Assembly (NCBI RefSeq): GCF_014066305.1
Contig: NW_023501053.1
Coordinates: 67,501 to 131,500 of the forward strand
Length of the DNA: 64,000 nucleotides
Direction of reading: 5' to 3'
DNA from: Letharia columbiana
Taxonomy: Eukaryota; Ascomycota; Lecanoromycetes; Lecanorales; Parmeliaceae
Shown piece by piece: positions 33,417 through 45,056 of the stretch. The translations under genes and the position numbers were made by a program. Within the stretch, counting starts at the first letter, position 1, and each line of letters opens with the position of its first letter. Under the pieces are notes generated by a model, which had not been told where the DNA came from, made no database searches, and saw only the letters and a program-made list of their open reading frames with translations.

Positions 33417-34439
33417 ATGGTTAACTTCTTATTGCCGCTTCTGCTCAGCTTAGCCACCTCCAGCATCAACGCAGCATCCCTCACCGAACCCTCTTTAGGT
33501 CCCTCGATTCCGATGAACCTAACCGATCTCTACTCCTCCGTCACAAATACAACTTCACTTGGTGACGGCGGCACCGGCGGCATAGACCCTCGCTTCACAG
33601 TCAACTACGATCTCGGCGGCATCCCTTTGCGCCCGATCGCCTGCCTCATGAACGCCGCGAACGCCATGACCAACCTCGCCCTGCAAGACTTCGATGCCGA
33701 CATCCTACCCATCGTTGCTAGGCTGCCTTCCTATTCTGACGTGGTAATCAGAAGTGGTGCGGCGACTCTGAGTCCCGGGACGATACCGATACGGTATATC
33801 TTGTGGGGGATATGGAGTTCGGCTCTGTTGATGATGACACAATATGATTTTCAGACGATGCATTTGACACTTAAATTCGACGGGGCGGTAGTGGGATATC
33901 TGGGGATTGAGAAGCCAGATCCACAGATCCTAAGTCTGGCAGGGAGTAACGATGGCAGCAGCGGCGGGAGTCTAGAAAGGAGATCGAACGTGGAACTTCC
34001 TGCCATGTCTCCCTCGAAGACCCTCGCAAATCTCACCATGCTCTCCAACCGCGCCGGTCTCTCCCTCACAAACACCACAGCCCCCTCCAACGCCGGTAAC
34101 CTCCGTGTCTTCATCAACCCCGTCGGGCAATCCCTCACCAACAGCGAATTCTTCATGCCTATTTTCGCAGGCCTCGACTACGTAGCGCGTTTCCCTTCCA
34201 CCTCTCCCGTCTACGGGTTTGTAGTGCGTCCCTCGTTAACGGACGCGTGGCTTGAGTTCCGCGATTACGGCGCGCGGCCAAGGACGGAGGCACCGTTTTT
34301 CGAGTATCAGTGGATTGCGAGGGCATTGTGGGAGTTGCCGTCGTCTATGGTGCCGGGGAGATGGAGGGAAGCGGTTATAGTGATGCAGGTTGATGGGGTC
34401 AACGTTGGAGATGGATGGATTCGGAAGGGGGAATCTTGA
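33417..34439 (+). CDS. secreted protein of unknown function
   Basis: 340 aa, read from the ATG that opens a clear signal peptide (MVNFLLPLLLSLATSSINAA); the frame is open 82 codons further upstream, but that part is not signal-like. The mature protein begins with a Ser/Thr/Asn-rich segment carrying several N-glycosylation sequons (NLT, NTT). It contains a folded middle with PLRPIACLMNAANAMTNLAL and IRYILWGIWSSALLMMTQYD, a Gly/Ser linker, and a conserved-looking C-terminal half ending WREAVIVMQVDGVNVGDGWI. Only one cysteine is seen in the mature part, so it is not a typical cysteine-rich effector. I do not recognise a catalytic motif. Related two-lobed secreted proteins are common in plant-associated ascomycetes, but the function is unknown. 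Confidence 0.7.
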   Translation: MVNFLLPLLLSLATSSINAASLTEPSLGPSIPMNLTDLYSSVTNTTSLGDGGTGGIDPRFTVNYDLGGIPLRPIACLMNAANAMTNLALQDFDADILPIVARLPSYSDVVIRSGAATLSPGTIPIRYILWGIWSSALLMMTQYDFQTMHLTLKFDGAVVGYLGIEKPDPQILSLAGSNDGSSGGSLERRSNVELPAMSPSKTLANLTMLSNRAGLSLTNTTAPSNAGNLRVFINPVGQSLTNSEFFMPIFAGLDYVARFPSTSPVYGFVVRPSLTDAWLEFRDYGARPRTEAPFFEYQWIARALWELPSSMVPGRWREAVIVMQVDGVNVGDGWIRKGES

Positions 34440-34863
34440 GGGGTTGAGGTTTGATGTCCGAACTTCGCGGGTAGGGGGGAAGAGGCCTATAATTAAGTCG
34501 CCGGAAGTCATGATTATGAGGCTGTTCCGATGAGCAGGTTTTAGGCCTGACTGCTACAGACAACGCGAGGTCCTCCTGAGTATCTAGCTGTATTGTCAAC
34601 CAGAACTTGGTCGATTGCTCAATTAGGAAAGTAGAGATACTGAGTGTCAATCTGTCTTGTAATTGAGAGTTGGATTCAACGAGAAAGACAAGGCGGTGGC
34701 TGCGATACTATTTGCTCGGTGAAAAGAGGCATGTTAGGACCAACAATGAGACCACAAACGGGTCAAGTCTATGATGTTGATACAAGTCCCAGCTCCTATC
34801 TACAATCATTGATCGTCCATCCCAGAGGTATTACGGCGACTGTCCAGCTCATGCCATTGACTC
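34440..34863. other. convergent 3' intergenic region
   Basis: This lies between the convergent ends of the secreted-protein gene and the ATP synthase subunit gene. No gene recognised. Confidence 0.5.
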
Positions 34864-35383
34864 TCATTTTGCCTCGCTCATTGTCAGATACGCTTCCAGA
34901 TCGAACTTCGGGTCGTTAGGATCAGAGATGACTGCGAGAATGAACAGGTCAGTTTTTTTGTTCGAGCAAGACTCTTCCATTTTCCTAACGCCATTTCTGT
35001 CCGGGTGTAGCCCTAATAGTCCCAGAGCGCGACACAATCTCCGCCTAGCCAGGAGCGGCTGACAACAGTGGGATTCCGAGCCATCATTCACCTCAAGAAA
35101 AGGCAAACTCACCAGCACCCTCCTTAACATCCTTCGGCATCGTCTTCTTCGCCCACTCCGCCTTTGCTTTCGATATTAGGCTCGCCTGGTTCTCAAACTC
35201 CCTGTCGATATGTGCCATTTTTGTTTGGGCTGCTATGGAGGCTTGGTGATAGAAGCCGTAACCTACGCCAGTGAGGAGGGCAGCGTAACGGAGGACCTGC
35301 GCATCATTGTGAGCGATTGAGGTCAATGGAGGAGAGGGTAAGAGGAGCATTGGATTGCGCACGTTTCCGCCAGAGGAAGCCAT
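34864..35383 (-). CDS. ATP21: mitochondrial ATP synthase subunit e
   Basis: Three exons, 35363-35383, 35113-35296 and 34864-34931, encode 90 aa, the usual size of subunit e (Tim11/Atp21). It is a small inner-membrane subunit of F1Fo-ATP synthase needed for dimer formation and cristae shape. The splice sites are confirmed by the protein: MASSGGN joins VLRYAALLTGVGYGFYHQAS (single membrane span with the conserved GxxxG-like face), then KAKAEWAKKTMPKDVKEGA, and the last exon gives VISDPNDPKFDLEAYL, the conserved C-terminal signature. The first exon codes only seven residues. The second intron is relatively long (181 bp). Confidence 0.93.
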
Positions 35384-35871
35384 CCGGGGAGAGTGGAAGG
35401 ATAGCTGGAGGTTGATGCGTGAGACGGAAAGGTCAATCGCAACAGTCAGGTAGTAATGAGCGTATACAGGCTAGCATACAGCTGCCAAGGGACTGAAAGT
35501 TGCGGTCGTGGAAGCTCTTGTGCTCTCTGGAACTGGAAGAGAGAATCACTAATTGAGGTCGAGAACAAAATTTATGCGAAGGAGCTTAGACTACTTTTTA
35601 TGCATGCATAAATTTATAATGTTCACTGCGCGTCTCCCAAATGCCCAACCAATCCCGCCAACCTCTACCACCAGGTATAGGACTTGGGGTGACGATTAGG
35701 AAGCCATACTATGGGAAAAGCTACAGATCATTCATAGAAAATCAAGGACCTAATCTTACAGGACCTTTGGTTTCTTGATTACCTGTTCCGTACGCGCCAT
35801 GCCTTGCTAGTCGTCCTCAGGTCTAAAAGTTGGATGGGCTTGACCTAATCATTCGAGCCGAGTCCGTGACG
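35384..35871. promoter_or_regulatory. bidirectional promoter region ATP21/dynein intermediate chain
   Basis: 488 bp between divergent start codons. It contains the AT-rich segment TTTTTATGCATGCATAAATT (about 35594-35613), whose centre TTATGCATGCATAA is palindromic. No assigned factor site. Confidence 0.45.
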
Positions 35872-38090
35872 ATGCAGCGGAAAGATGAGATCCTAGCCAA
35901 AAAGGCCAAACTCGCCGAACTCAGACGGCAGCGGGAAGAACGAGAGCAGCGGCAAAAAGACTCCGGGAAACGAGAGTCCGCTGCAGGGGAGTCATCTGAG
36001 GTACCTTGTCCGTGCTACAATCAATATACTGGGCGTCTACTCACATATCAAAGGCTAAAGTCTCTACTCCTGCTCGAATAAACGATAGAAAGGAGCTCGA
36101 CAGCTTCATTGACACTCTTGTTGGGGACAAATCTAGAGACGGGAGTGCAGGAGCGTCCCCTCCAGCGGGCAAAAAAGGCCGTCCAAGCTCCGCATTCGGT
36201 ACTGGGAACGTTGGTGTCGAGATTCATGGCGGTACATCAAGTCAACCGCGTCCTTCGGTCCCATATGTCTCAGCAGGCACTCAAACCCTGTCCGGGCCTC
36301 ATGTCGAAACCACCTACGAGCGACCGCCCGCCCCCACTTCGAAACCTACAACCGAGGTTTTGAACTACAGCAAAGGCGTTCAGACCTCCGATTCATGGTC
36401 TCCACAGCGGCAACGTAGATCTTCAGGTAATTTCTCGGATTCCGATGGAGACGGATCACCTTCAGCACCGCGTTCGCCCACGAAGCGGCGAAGCCGCAGA
36501 GAGCGAGAAAGGGAGGAAGAACTTCGACAGAATCTCCGGCTGGAGATCGAAGAGGAGTTGAAAGCTGTCAAGGATCTTAGCGTGGACGGTCCTGTTCCCA
36601 CTGGGCCGTCAAATTTCCCTGCAAGGGGTCTGACAGATGAGGAGGTTAACGCTGTAACTGCATCGGAAGACTTCCTGGAATTTGTGGAAAGGTCAAGTAA
36701 GGTCATAGAAAAAGCCCTGGACCAAGACTACGATGTGCTGGCCGATTATGCTCTAGACGGGGCAGAGGTGGAATCAGATGAAGATGAGGGCTATGGAAGC
36801 TCGCGGGGCAAGAAAGGCAGACGGGTACGACAGATAGCACAATTCTACGACGAGCGGTGGAGCAGGAAGCGGATGATCAGTGACATGAACTTTTCTACCA
36901 AAGTAAGACCCTCAAATGCCGTGAAGACCTCAATCTGATATGACTAGTTTCCAGAGCTACTCCTGGCCTCTTACACTAAGAACCCATCCGCTCCTCAAGA
37001 TCCTTCAGGTCTTGTCCAGATATGGAATATGCACCTTCATTCACGCCCGGAATATACCTTCCACAGCACATCTGACATACTGACTGCCAAATTCTCCCCA
37101 TTTCATCCATACCTAATTATTGGCGGTTCTTACAGTGGGCAAGTCCTTCTCTGGGACACACGCTCCAGAACGCCTCTTCCAGTCCAAAAGACGCCCCTGA
37201 CTGGAGCCTCGACTGGAGGCCATACCCACCCTGTATATTCGATATCCCTCGTTGGCACCCAAAATGCTAACAACATCATCTCATGCTCAACAGATGGTGT
37301 TGTCTGCGGTTGGACGGTCGACATGCTGAGTTTACCTCAAGAGTACCTGGAGCTAATGACCCCACCTCCAAGCAAGACAGAAGACCTGAGTCCAACTTGC
37401 ATGTCTTTTCCCGTCTCGGATCCAACTTCCTTCCTCGTTGGTACAGAAGAAGGTACGATTTACCCGTGCCATCGCTATGACCGTGCAGGAGCCAAGGCTG
37501 GCGTCGACAGCCGACTTCGCTATAAAGGCCATACTGCACCAGTCATGAGCGTGGACTTTCATCCAGCTCGTGGACCTGTGGACTTAGGAGACTTGGTCTT
37601 ATCTAGCTCCCTCGACTGGACTGTGAAGCTATGGAAGACTCGCGCTCCTTCTTCGACTTCCGTGGCGACATCGAATTCTTCATCGGCTTTGAGCCCCACG
37701 GCTAGAGATGAGCATGCTGTTGGGCCACTGCTCGAATTTTCACGCGAAGACATAGTGTATGACGCCCGCTGGTCGCCACATAAACCCGGGGTCTTTTCAT
37801 CTGTGGACGGGGCAGGTAACGTAGAAGTCTGGGATCTAACGGATGACACCGAAGTTCCTGCCGCTCGAGCAACGCCAGAGATCAACCGCAAAATCCAAGG
37901 AGGCTACGCCGCCAAGAGCCTGGAGAAAGTCTGTTGGGAGGAGAAAGAGGGGAAAAGGCTGGGTGTTGGAGGAGCAGCAGGCGTGGTGACTGTGTTTGAA
38001 GTTGGGTTAGACTTGGCAGGGGAGAGTGTGAGAAATGAGGAGTGGACGAGGATGAAGAGGCTGATTGGGAGGGTGGAGGCCGAAAGATGA
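35872..38090 (+). CDS. cytoplasmic dynein intermediate chain
   Basis: Three exons, 35872-36000, 36054-36902 and 36948-38090 (introns 53 and 45 bp), encode 706 aa. The intermediate chain (Pac11 in yeast, NudI in Aspergillus) links the dynein heavy chain to light chains and dynactin in retrograde transport and nuclear migration. The N-terminus is the charged dynactin-binding helix (RKDEILAKKAKLAELRRQRE) and then RKELDSFIDTLVG. Two LC8 light-chain motifs are visible, VSAGTQTLSG and YSKGVQTSDSW. A second charged coil (about 205-235) precedes the WD40 propeller, which begins at SAPQDPSGLVQIWNMHLHSR and includes SPFHPYLIIGGSYSGQVLLW and SSSLDWTVKLWKTRAP. The start is the ATG giving the conserved MQRKDEI; an upstream in-frame ATG (35833) is less likely. 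Confidence 0.94.
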
Positions 38091-38634
38091 GTGATCATTT
38101 CACTTTTTCTTGTCGCAGAATACCCAGTTGCAAGCGATCAGCTACTTCTCACATTGCGATGAAGCGTTTGCCTCCTCAAAATGTTCTTGTATGGGAGTAA
38201 GCTCCTATACAGACGTAGTTGTTCCCCGCGGCGCTCCCTTCTCTTCCGGCCTTAACCTATCTCTCATGTCGGTTGCCATCGTTGCTAGGTATGAAGCTTT
38301 TGAAACACGCATCCCTCCCATCTAGTCCCACTTCCATATCTCCCTCGCCCTTTTCCTAATTCATGTGTCGGTCAAACCTCTCGCATGTGGCAAGATTTGA
38401 GGTGTCTCATGGGGATGAATATAAAATATTCGGTATATTGTACCCCAGCAGGCGTCAAGGTCCTTACCCAGAATGCTGTTATGCGCTTGAAAGGTCGGAT
38501 ATCGCCTCCACCAATGTCCATATTTCTGCCATACCTCCACAGAGCTAGTTCTCTAACACGCGACATGCGATTGTACCTGTTGAAATGCGCATTGACTTGT
38601 TCTAACTTTTATCCTCCTCCGTCTCCTCGACCTG
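38091..38634. other. intergenic, nothing recognised
   Basis: About 540 bp containing only short frames without family resemblance. Confidence 0.45.
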
Positions 38635-39345
38635 ATGCAAGTCCAATCCTTTGTAATGATGATCTCTTTTTCGTCCATCCACTTCGTCCAAGCCGCCCTC
38701 CTCCTCATCCACATATATTCAGCAGCAGCAGAACTCTCCGAAGACTTCTGCGATCGCGCCACTTACGGTCAACCCAATCATTCCACATGCATCGCCCTTC
38801 TATACGGAAATCCAACACATCGCGGTGCAGGCATCTACAACATCGATAGTGATGAGCACGGCTTCTTTCTGCCATACTTCGGCCGCAGCGCTGATTTCAC
38901 TATCAACCAATGGAGGCATCGAATTACACTACCTGCGGTGTGGCATAATGGTACGCCGAGATGCCCCAGTCAACTTTTTGTGGGTAAATTGTACCTAGCT
39001 GACATACTGTACGTAGACGGATGCAAAATCGCCCTATTGGTCGAACCAGGCCCTATGGGCGGATTCACCACCGATAGTGGATCATGGGCTGAGATTGCGG
39101 ATAGGGGGAAAGCACTGCTAGATTATTGTTTGTTGGGAAGGCGGGCACCGGCAATCTGGGGTGGCGGTGTGGGACACGCAGGCACTCACGGTAGGCTCAA
39201 TATCGTTATCTACTAGCGGGGCTCTGTTTTTGATCGTGCTATCGCCGGTCGCACAGGACCCGGCGGTCTGGTCGGTGTCGACTGGAATGAAACAACCGCC
39301 AATTTGAGTGCCAGCGGCCGGATTGGAATTCTCAGCCACGCATAA
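38635..39345 (+). CDS. small secreted cysteine-containing protein
   Basis: Two exons, 38635-39168 and 39217-39345, encode 220 aa. The 48-bp intron removes an in-frame stop and restores a continuing coding frame. A signal peptide is predicted near residues 8-32 (MMISFSSIHFVQAALLLIHI then YSAAA). The mature part starts ELSEDFCDRATYGQPNHSTC and has five cysteines spread over 110 residues, a HGFFLPYF segment and, in the second exon, the Gly-rich RTGPGGLVGVDWNETTANLS followed by GRIGILSHA. The mid-to-C-terminal pattern (tryptophan-rich helix, then Gly-rich strand ending in G-x-I-x-I) recalls lineage-specific secreted proteins of Dothideomycetes. No enzyme motif is seen. An effector role is possible but unproven. 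Confidence 0.6.
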
Positions 39346-41283
39346 AGCGGCATGGGATCTGGCGAATGACCGAATGACCAAATCCTACAGAACTTCAAGG
39401 ATTCCGATCAAGATTCGATATCGAAAGGAGCGTTGAAATTTTGAAGAAGCTGAAACGAGGGGGCTAAATGGTCAACATTAGCTACTATCAGAGGCTGTTT
39501 CGGCGATGACCCAGACCGACCCTGGGTGGACTTCGACCAAGAAATCGACGTCAGTAGGAAAATTGCGACTTGAGACCGAGTCACTTTCAAGATGGCAATC
39601 ACTGCAAAGGAACGCCTTCCAAGGGTCGCCTATGACAGAAGAGGCAAGACTGAACGGTGCAAAGCCGGAGAAAAGGGACACTGTTATGGTCGACCCCCGG
39701 GTTCCAATGACTGAAAAGCTTGGCCTAGGCCCACGTCTATGTCGAAATGCTTGCTCGGAGGTACAGCGGCTACGGTCCCAGCACGTTGTCGCAGGCTTTA
39801 ACGAGACGCTTCTACTGGTTGAACCCGCAGGAGATCCGTCAATACTGTACTGGAATGATCTCATAATGCCGGGATACAGCGCATCGCGATATCGTTGCGA
39901 AAACAAGTAGAGTGAAGGTCAGAGGACCCGAGTGCAAAGCCGCCACATCCGAGGAGTTGATTTATGGGCCGCGACAGAATTTGCCTTGTTCGGTCAAAGG
40001 TTGCAGCTGCCATCTGACGTCTGTGGGATTCTATCTCGATCTACAACCTCACAATCTGGTCGAAAGAAAACCAAGCGCAAATATAAAGCCGATTTATTCG
40101 ATGGTCCTCTTTGGACTTGGATGATAGAATTGGCTGTCAATACACAAGCACAATATATGACGTTGATGTTGACAACAGTCCAAAACTACACACTTGTTCT
40201 CTGATGAAAATGCTGAACCAAGCAAGATACAATTCTCTTGAAACCCCATGGAAGACTCACCCGTTTCTTTGTTCTATGCTAGCCACCTGAGATTGGTATT
40301 TGTAAGGGACCCTAGCACTACAGATCCATTTAGCGTTGGCTCGTAAGCGTTCCCATACAATGCGCTCAAAGAGATGAGTCATACCTCTGCTTTTCATCCT
40401 CCACGAGTCCCGTTCCTTCTTTGTCTCGGTACCTAGGAGCACATAAGGCATCGCTCTCTTCAAACGGCAGCCTGTACCCCTAGTCCTCCAGGCTTGTACC
40501 CTACTCCTTTGGCTCTCATCCGCATCGTCTCTTTTCTCGGCCAGCGGATAGAACGAGAAGGTTCTCCGTACGTTCGGAGTCACCTTGGGTTGTGGATGAC
40601 CTCCAAAGACGATGCCTCCATACTCTCCTCTCTCAAGGCGCCTGCCTTTGACGGTATCTCTCGTCCCGACTCTACCCCTTACGACGCTCATGCTCAATAT
40701 CTTCCAGACCACATACGACGCCCGGCCCGGTATTTTGATCGTCCCAGGCATGTCGAGCCTACCTCATCTCTCCTTTTCCGGCATTTCTCTTCAACCCCCC
40801 ACATCTTCTTTCAGAGCGCAAAAAAAGCAGTGTCATGCTTAATATGTCATGAAATGAAAAGTGCTCAGCTGGACTTTACGGTTCATTGACGTAAGCAGCC
40901 TGCTCGCCCTCACTCACAGCTATATTCTCAGCCCGGTATGTCAACCCTATGCAGCAGACTTCCGGAAAGCGTTACAAGACGTCGAGAATCCTGCGTTAGC
41001 TGCAAAGGGCATCCTATACTGTACAAGATCAGAATCGTAGACTAAAATGGCCTTCTAAACCCGCTGTTCTCCGGAGTGGAAGGTTCGGCTGACACTACGC
41101 TATCAGATATGTGCAAATCCAGGTGCTCCTCAAGTACTTATCCATTTCGCTCATGCCAATCCTATTCTGCTCCGTTTGACAAACAGGACCATGAATGGAT
41201 CTGAACATACCTGACATCTTCGCACAGGTGGCATCTTTCGATGTCAGACGGTACTATGGCTGCAATGATGCCATGGATTCTGT
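39346..41283. other. 1.9 kb without a resolvable gene
   Basis: Open stretches at 39506-39910 (plus), 40494-40889 (plus) and 40257-40751 (minus) exceed 120 codons. They overlap others or lack recognisable domains, signal peptides or splice partners. The first (contains GPRLCRNACSEVQRLRSQHV) may be a real exon. Nothing can be named. Confidence 0.35.
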
Positions 41284-42226
41284 TCTCGTTATCGATCTTC
41301 AGCTGGTACCGAGAGACCGTTTGTATCTACCTTAGACAAGACTACTACATTCATCTGCGATGTCACTAGCTTCGACAAAGCGGTAGTCGAGGGCCAGGGC
41401 CAGGGCGTTTCATCCAATCTTCGGATCGATGAAGCGATTGAAGGAGTATTCACCATCACCAGCGACCCCGAAATATGCCCTCCAGGTATCTCCACTAGAT
41501 TCGCATGGCGCTACAGATCGATAGCGGCCGGTGCGCCGCTGCCGCCCCATCACTACATCGTGATCGTGTGCCCGGAGCTGTTGACACAGACGGAAGGCAA
41601 ACCTAAGATCTTTGCGACTATGGATGGACAGGAACTTGATAAATCCAAGGCCGAATGACAGAAGCAATCTAAACACGATCGCCTTCATAGGAACGGAGAT
41701 CGATGACCTTCGGAACAAGGTGCTTAGTGCATGGTTAGGTAGAGTTGTCATTACCATCACGGCCCAGAAGTACGGCTTGGATGTAGTCCCTCGGCCTAGC
41801 TACCAAAGCGACCAGCAATGCGCGACCTTAGAGTTGGCGGACACCCAGGGGAACGTATATTCACTTTCTCTCTTCAGGACAGGTAGGGAGCTCCCTGATC
41901 GAAGACATCTCCAGCAATTTGGAGCCTGTGTTTTCAGTGCGCGCAATGAATCGCTGACGTACACAGCAGGAGCTCGGTTATACTACAACACATTCTGGCC
42001 TGATCCAAATCAAGAACCCTTGTTTTTCGCACATTTCCAGACACTGGGGCTCTCTCGATGGAAAGATGGGGTACTGCAGCCACGGATGAGTCCGGCAGTA
42101 GCAGTACTACAGCCGCAGGATTGGGCTACAAGCAGACCCAGCCATGAAGAGATCGGGTTTGATGAAAGAGGTGAGGACGGGGCTACTGTCTTACCGTGCG
42201 GATTGGAGAAGGGAAGGAGCGTATAA
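41284..42226 (+). pseudogene. probable coding region broken by a frameshift
   Basis: One frame is open from about 41284 to 41658 and looks coding (contains TFICDVTSFDKAVVEGQGQG and TSDPEICPPGISTRFAWRYR). The next frame is open from 41612 to 42226 and carries on in the same style (NTIAFIGTEIDDLRNKVLSA, LELADTQGNVYSLSLFRTG). They overlap in 41612-41658 and no GT-AG intron bridges them, so a single indel is the simplest explanation. The protein family was not recognised and no N-terminal exon was identified. A sequencing error or two genuine exons with an unusual intron remain possible. Confidence 0.4.
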
Positions 42227-42621
42227 AGTATAGAACAGGTCCGAGCCAGATGTATAGAAGGGGCCGTGTATCATCCATCGCGTGAAGAGGAGCTGCGACT
42301 TGTTCTCCATTTAACCACGGAAGGATGGACCTCAGGTTCTGCCTTTTGACAAGTATAACGTGAGAGTATGACCGACCCAAAGATTTCGACAAGCCGTCAA
42401 ATATTGCGACGGATTGGCTTTACGAAATGGACGTCCCTGCTGGAACTTCATTTTGATGCTAAAAAGGTGTCCGGGTGAGACATTGCACAAGAACTTCATC
42501 TCTCACAAATAGGACACTCTTTCCGATCTATGAGATACTGGGCATAGGATATGCTACACACACATCTCACCCGCAACGCATGTGTTTGCAATGACAGCGG
42601 CATTTGAAACATCAAGGTACT
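42227..42621. other. intergenic, nothing recognised
   Basis: About 395 bp, no coding evidence. Confidence 0.4.
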
Positions 42622-43193
42622 CTATTTCTGAATCAAAGACTGCCAATGCCAACCATCGGCGGCGGGCGCATTACCATTGAGAATAAACGCATTTGCATGA
42701 GGAATATACCACAATGGCCCAAACAATGGCAGCATGCTCAGCATTCTGGACAACACCAGTACGAGCAACCAAACCTTCGAAGAGAAGAACCGAATGGCTC
42801 TTTCCCTCTTTATGCCCCCCCGGCCTTTCTCTACATCTTTCTCTTCCTCTTCCATGACGCCAAAGTCCGACAGCGTTGGCGTGAGACCAGCACCCGCAGA
42901 AGGTTTGCGTAGATGACAGAGCGACAATGCATATGAGCGTCCAAGCCGTCACCTCGAAAGCCACGATTCGTAGGTGTCGGGGGTCTGCGAGCGGCGCGGG
43001 CACGGCCCGGGTCAGGACTATGGTGTCTCGCCGTGGAAGAACCGATTGTAGATGGAGGAGTGGGCGGCGAAGAAGTGGTTGTTGTTCGGGATGATTGCGT
43101 GTGATAGGTGCTCAGAGGACGGTGTGTCTCGGTGCTGTTCACGGCACCACTGTGGAGATTAGTCTGAAAGAACCGTAGAGTGGACGTGTTCAT
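42622..43193 (-). pseudogene. possible decayed membrane-protein gene
   Basis: Three coding-like segments follow one another on the minus strand in different frames. Around 43010-43150 is a stretch containing AIIPNNNHFFAAHSSIYNRF. Around 42920-43015 is one containing RIVAFEVTAWTLICIVALSS. From 42622 to 42927 is one with a hydrophobic core (KVWLLVLVLSRMLSMLPLFG). No GT-AG introns fit between them. The pattern suggests an integral membrane protein interrupted by indels, or a misread gene; I cannot name it. It lies just upstream of the minus-strand PRP4 3' end. Confidence 0.3.
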
Positions 43194-43310
43194 TAGGGGC
43201 TTCTCCTAGATTTATAGACATCTTCTGCTTTCGATTGGTAAGTATAGTCTCTGGTCCGCTCAGGGCTTGAGCGTGGATATCATACAGAGCTGGGCCAATA
43301 GCCCAGTAGC

Positions 43311-45056
43311 CTACACAGCTCCACCATCGTCACAACCCCAAAGCTTCACCGTTCTGTCGTGGCCGCTACTCGCGATCCACCGGCCCGAGCGAGACACATC
43401 ACAGGACAGAACATTGCCCGAATGCCCACTCAAGGTCTTTGCAAGCGCCCAGTCATCCGCGGAGAAGATGTTGACGTTCTTATCGAACCCGCTTGAAACG
43501 AAAAACGTCCCCGACTTCTTCGGCTGAACGTCCCCCTTGTCATCCTTCTCTGGCGCCAACGTGCAATCTTCGCCCTTGAACCACCGTATATCGGAGACAT
43601 TCCCTTTGTGAGCCCCTACTTGGCCATTCTGCCGCACCATACGCACATCCCAGCACTTGACCCATCCGTCTGCTGCCCCAGATAGGACCCTGTGTCCGTC
43701 ATAGCTCCAGTCTAGAGCATAAATGTCTTTGATGTGGCCGTCGAGAATCATGACAGTCCTCCCAGTGCGCAAGTCCCATATCCTGCCGATGCTGTCAAGC
43801 CCGGCGCTGGCGAGCAGATTTCCATCGGTGTTGAAGCTCAACGTATAGACTTCCCGTGAATGGCCTTCTTGGAGTAGTAGCTCTGTTGTTGTAGCGACAT
43901 CCCATAATCGCCATGTGGTATCATAAGAGGCTGATGCGAGATATTGACCGGAAGGGTGGAATTCGACTCGACAGACTCGCGCGGTGTGGCCTGATAGAGT
44001 AGAGATAGGAGTGTCTTGTTTTAGATTCCAAAGATGGATGTTGCCTTCTCCGCCGCTGCTAGCCAGGTTGATTGCTTCTTCGGAGACAGTGCTGCCCGGT
44101 AGAGTAGCGTCTGGGTACCAGCTGATTCCTCCTACTCGATCCGTGTGTCCTCTCAAAGTCCTTTTCTCGTTCAGATTGGGTACATCGAGGAGCTTTATTC
44201 CGCCAGACCAATTTCCGGCAGCAATCAACTCCCCATTGGGCGAGAAGCGAGTAATGCTCACAGGGCGATCACCAGCGATCTGGGTACCGAACAGCTCGAA
44301 CTTTGCAAGCCGCTCCTTAATCGCTTTTCGGTGCTTAACATGCGTACGTAGGGGTATCGTTGATTCCAACTTCTGATTGGCAATCCTGTCCCTTGCCCTT
44401 GGCATTGAAAATCTTGCTACAGCCTTTCGAGCTTCCAGCAGCTCCGGCATCCCCTCGGTGTAGAACTCTTCATCTTGCTCTCCTTGGGCACCTTCCTGTG
44501 ACCCGTCCTGCATTTGAATGTCGCCCTCGCCATCCTCTCCGGCATCAAGCTCGGCCTGAGTCGTCAAAAGCTCCCTCAATCTGTCCCTTCTATCTCCAGG
44601 TCCTTCCCCAAAGAGCGTTATAGGCTCGCCCATTTCACGTAATCGTGACCGGACCCGGCCATCGTCTGTCGGGACAGCTATGGCTGCTGCTCGCCGTCGT
44701 CGGGAAAATTGTGAGAGGATAGCTGATGCCTTTTCTGGTGCGATGCCAGCAGCTGCAGTAGGAAGGTAGTGATCCCGGTCGAGGGCTGCGAACCCGTGAG
44801 CATTTGCATAAGTCCCCAGTCAAGGTTTTCCATACGTATATTCGCGAGGTCCACCCCCATCTCTGTATCCTAGTACCCCGGGGCTTTCCATCAGCTGGCA
44901 TCCTAGTGATCTTCCCAAGCAAACATCTCCAGTCTGAGACCCGCGGCGCTCTGGGATATTCGCATGAACATTTCCGAGACAACAAGAAGTGCAAGGCTGC
45001 CTGCTTACCTCGGGTGCATCCTCCTCCACATATGCTTGTCTCGCCGGGTGCATCAT
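43311..45056 (-). CDS. PRP4: U4/U6 snRNP protein Prp4 (WD40)
   Basis: Three exons, 45009-45056, 44836-44869 and 43311-44785, encode 518 aa. Prp4 (human PRPF4) is a U4/U6 di-snRNP component required for spliceosome assembly. The first exon gives [16 protein letters not shown], a conserved start. A 34-nt exon follows. The third begins [20 protein letters not shown]. The PRP4/SFM domain is seen as [20 protein letters not shown] followed by [20 protein letters not shown] seven-bladed WD40 propeller fills the C-terminal two thirds, from [20 protein letters not shown] to [11 protein letters not shown]. The two short 5' exons (introns 139 and 50 bp) are supported by frame and by conserved N-terminal sequence. 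Confidence 0.95.

Noticed and set aside
39506..39910. 134-codon open frame as a gene
   Set aside because: No ATG context, signal peptide, domain or splice partner supports it; kept only as a note in the intergenic entry.
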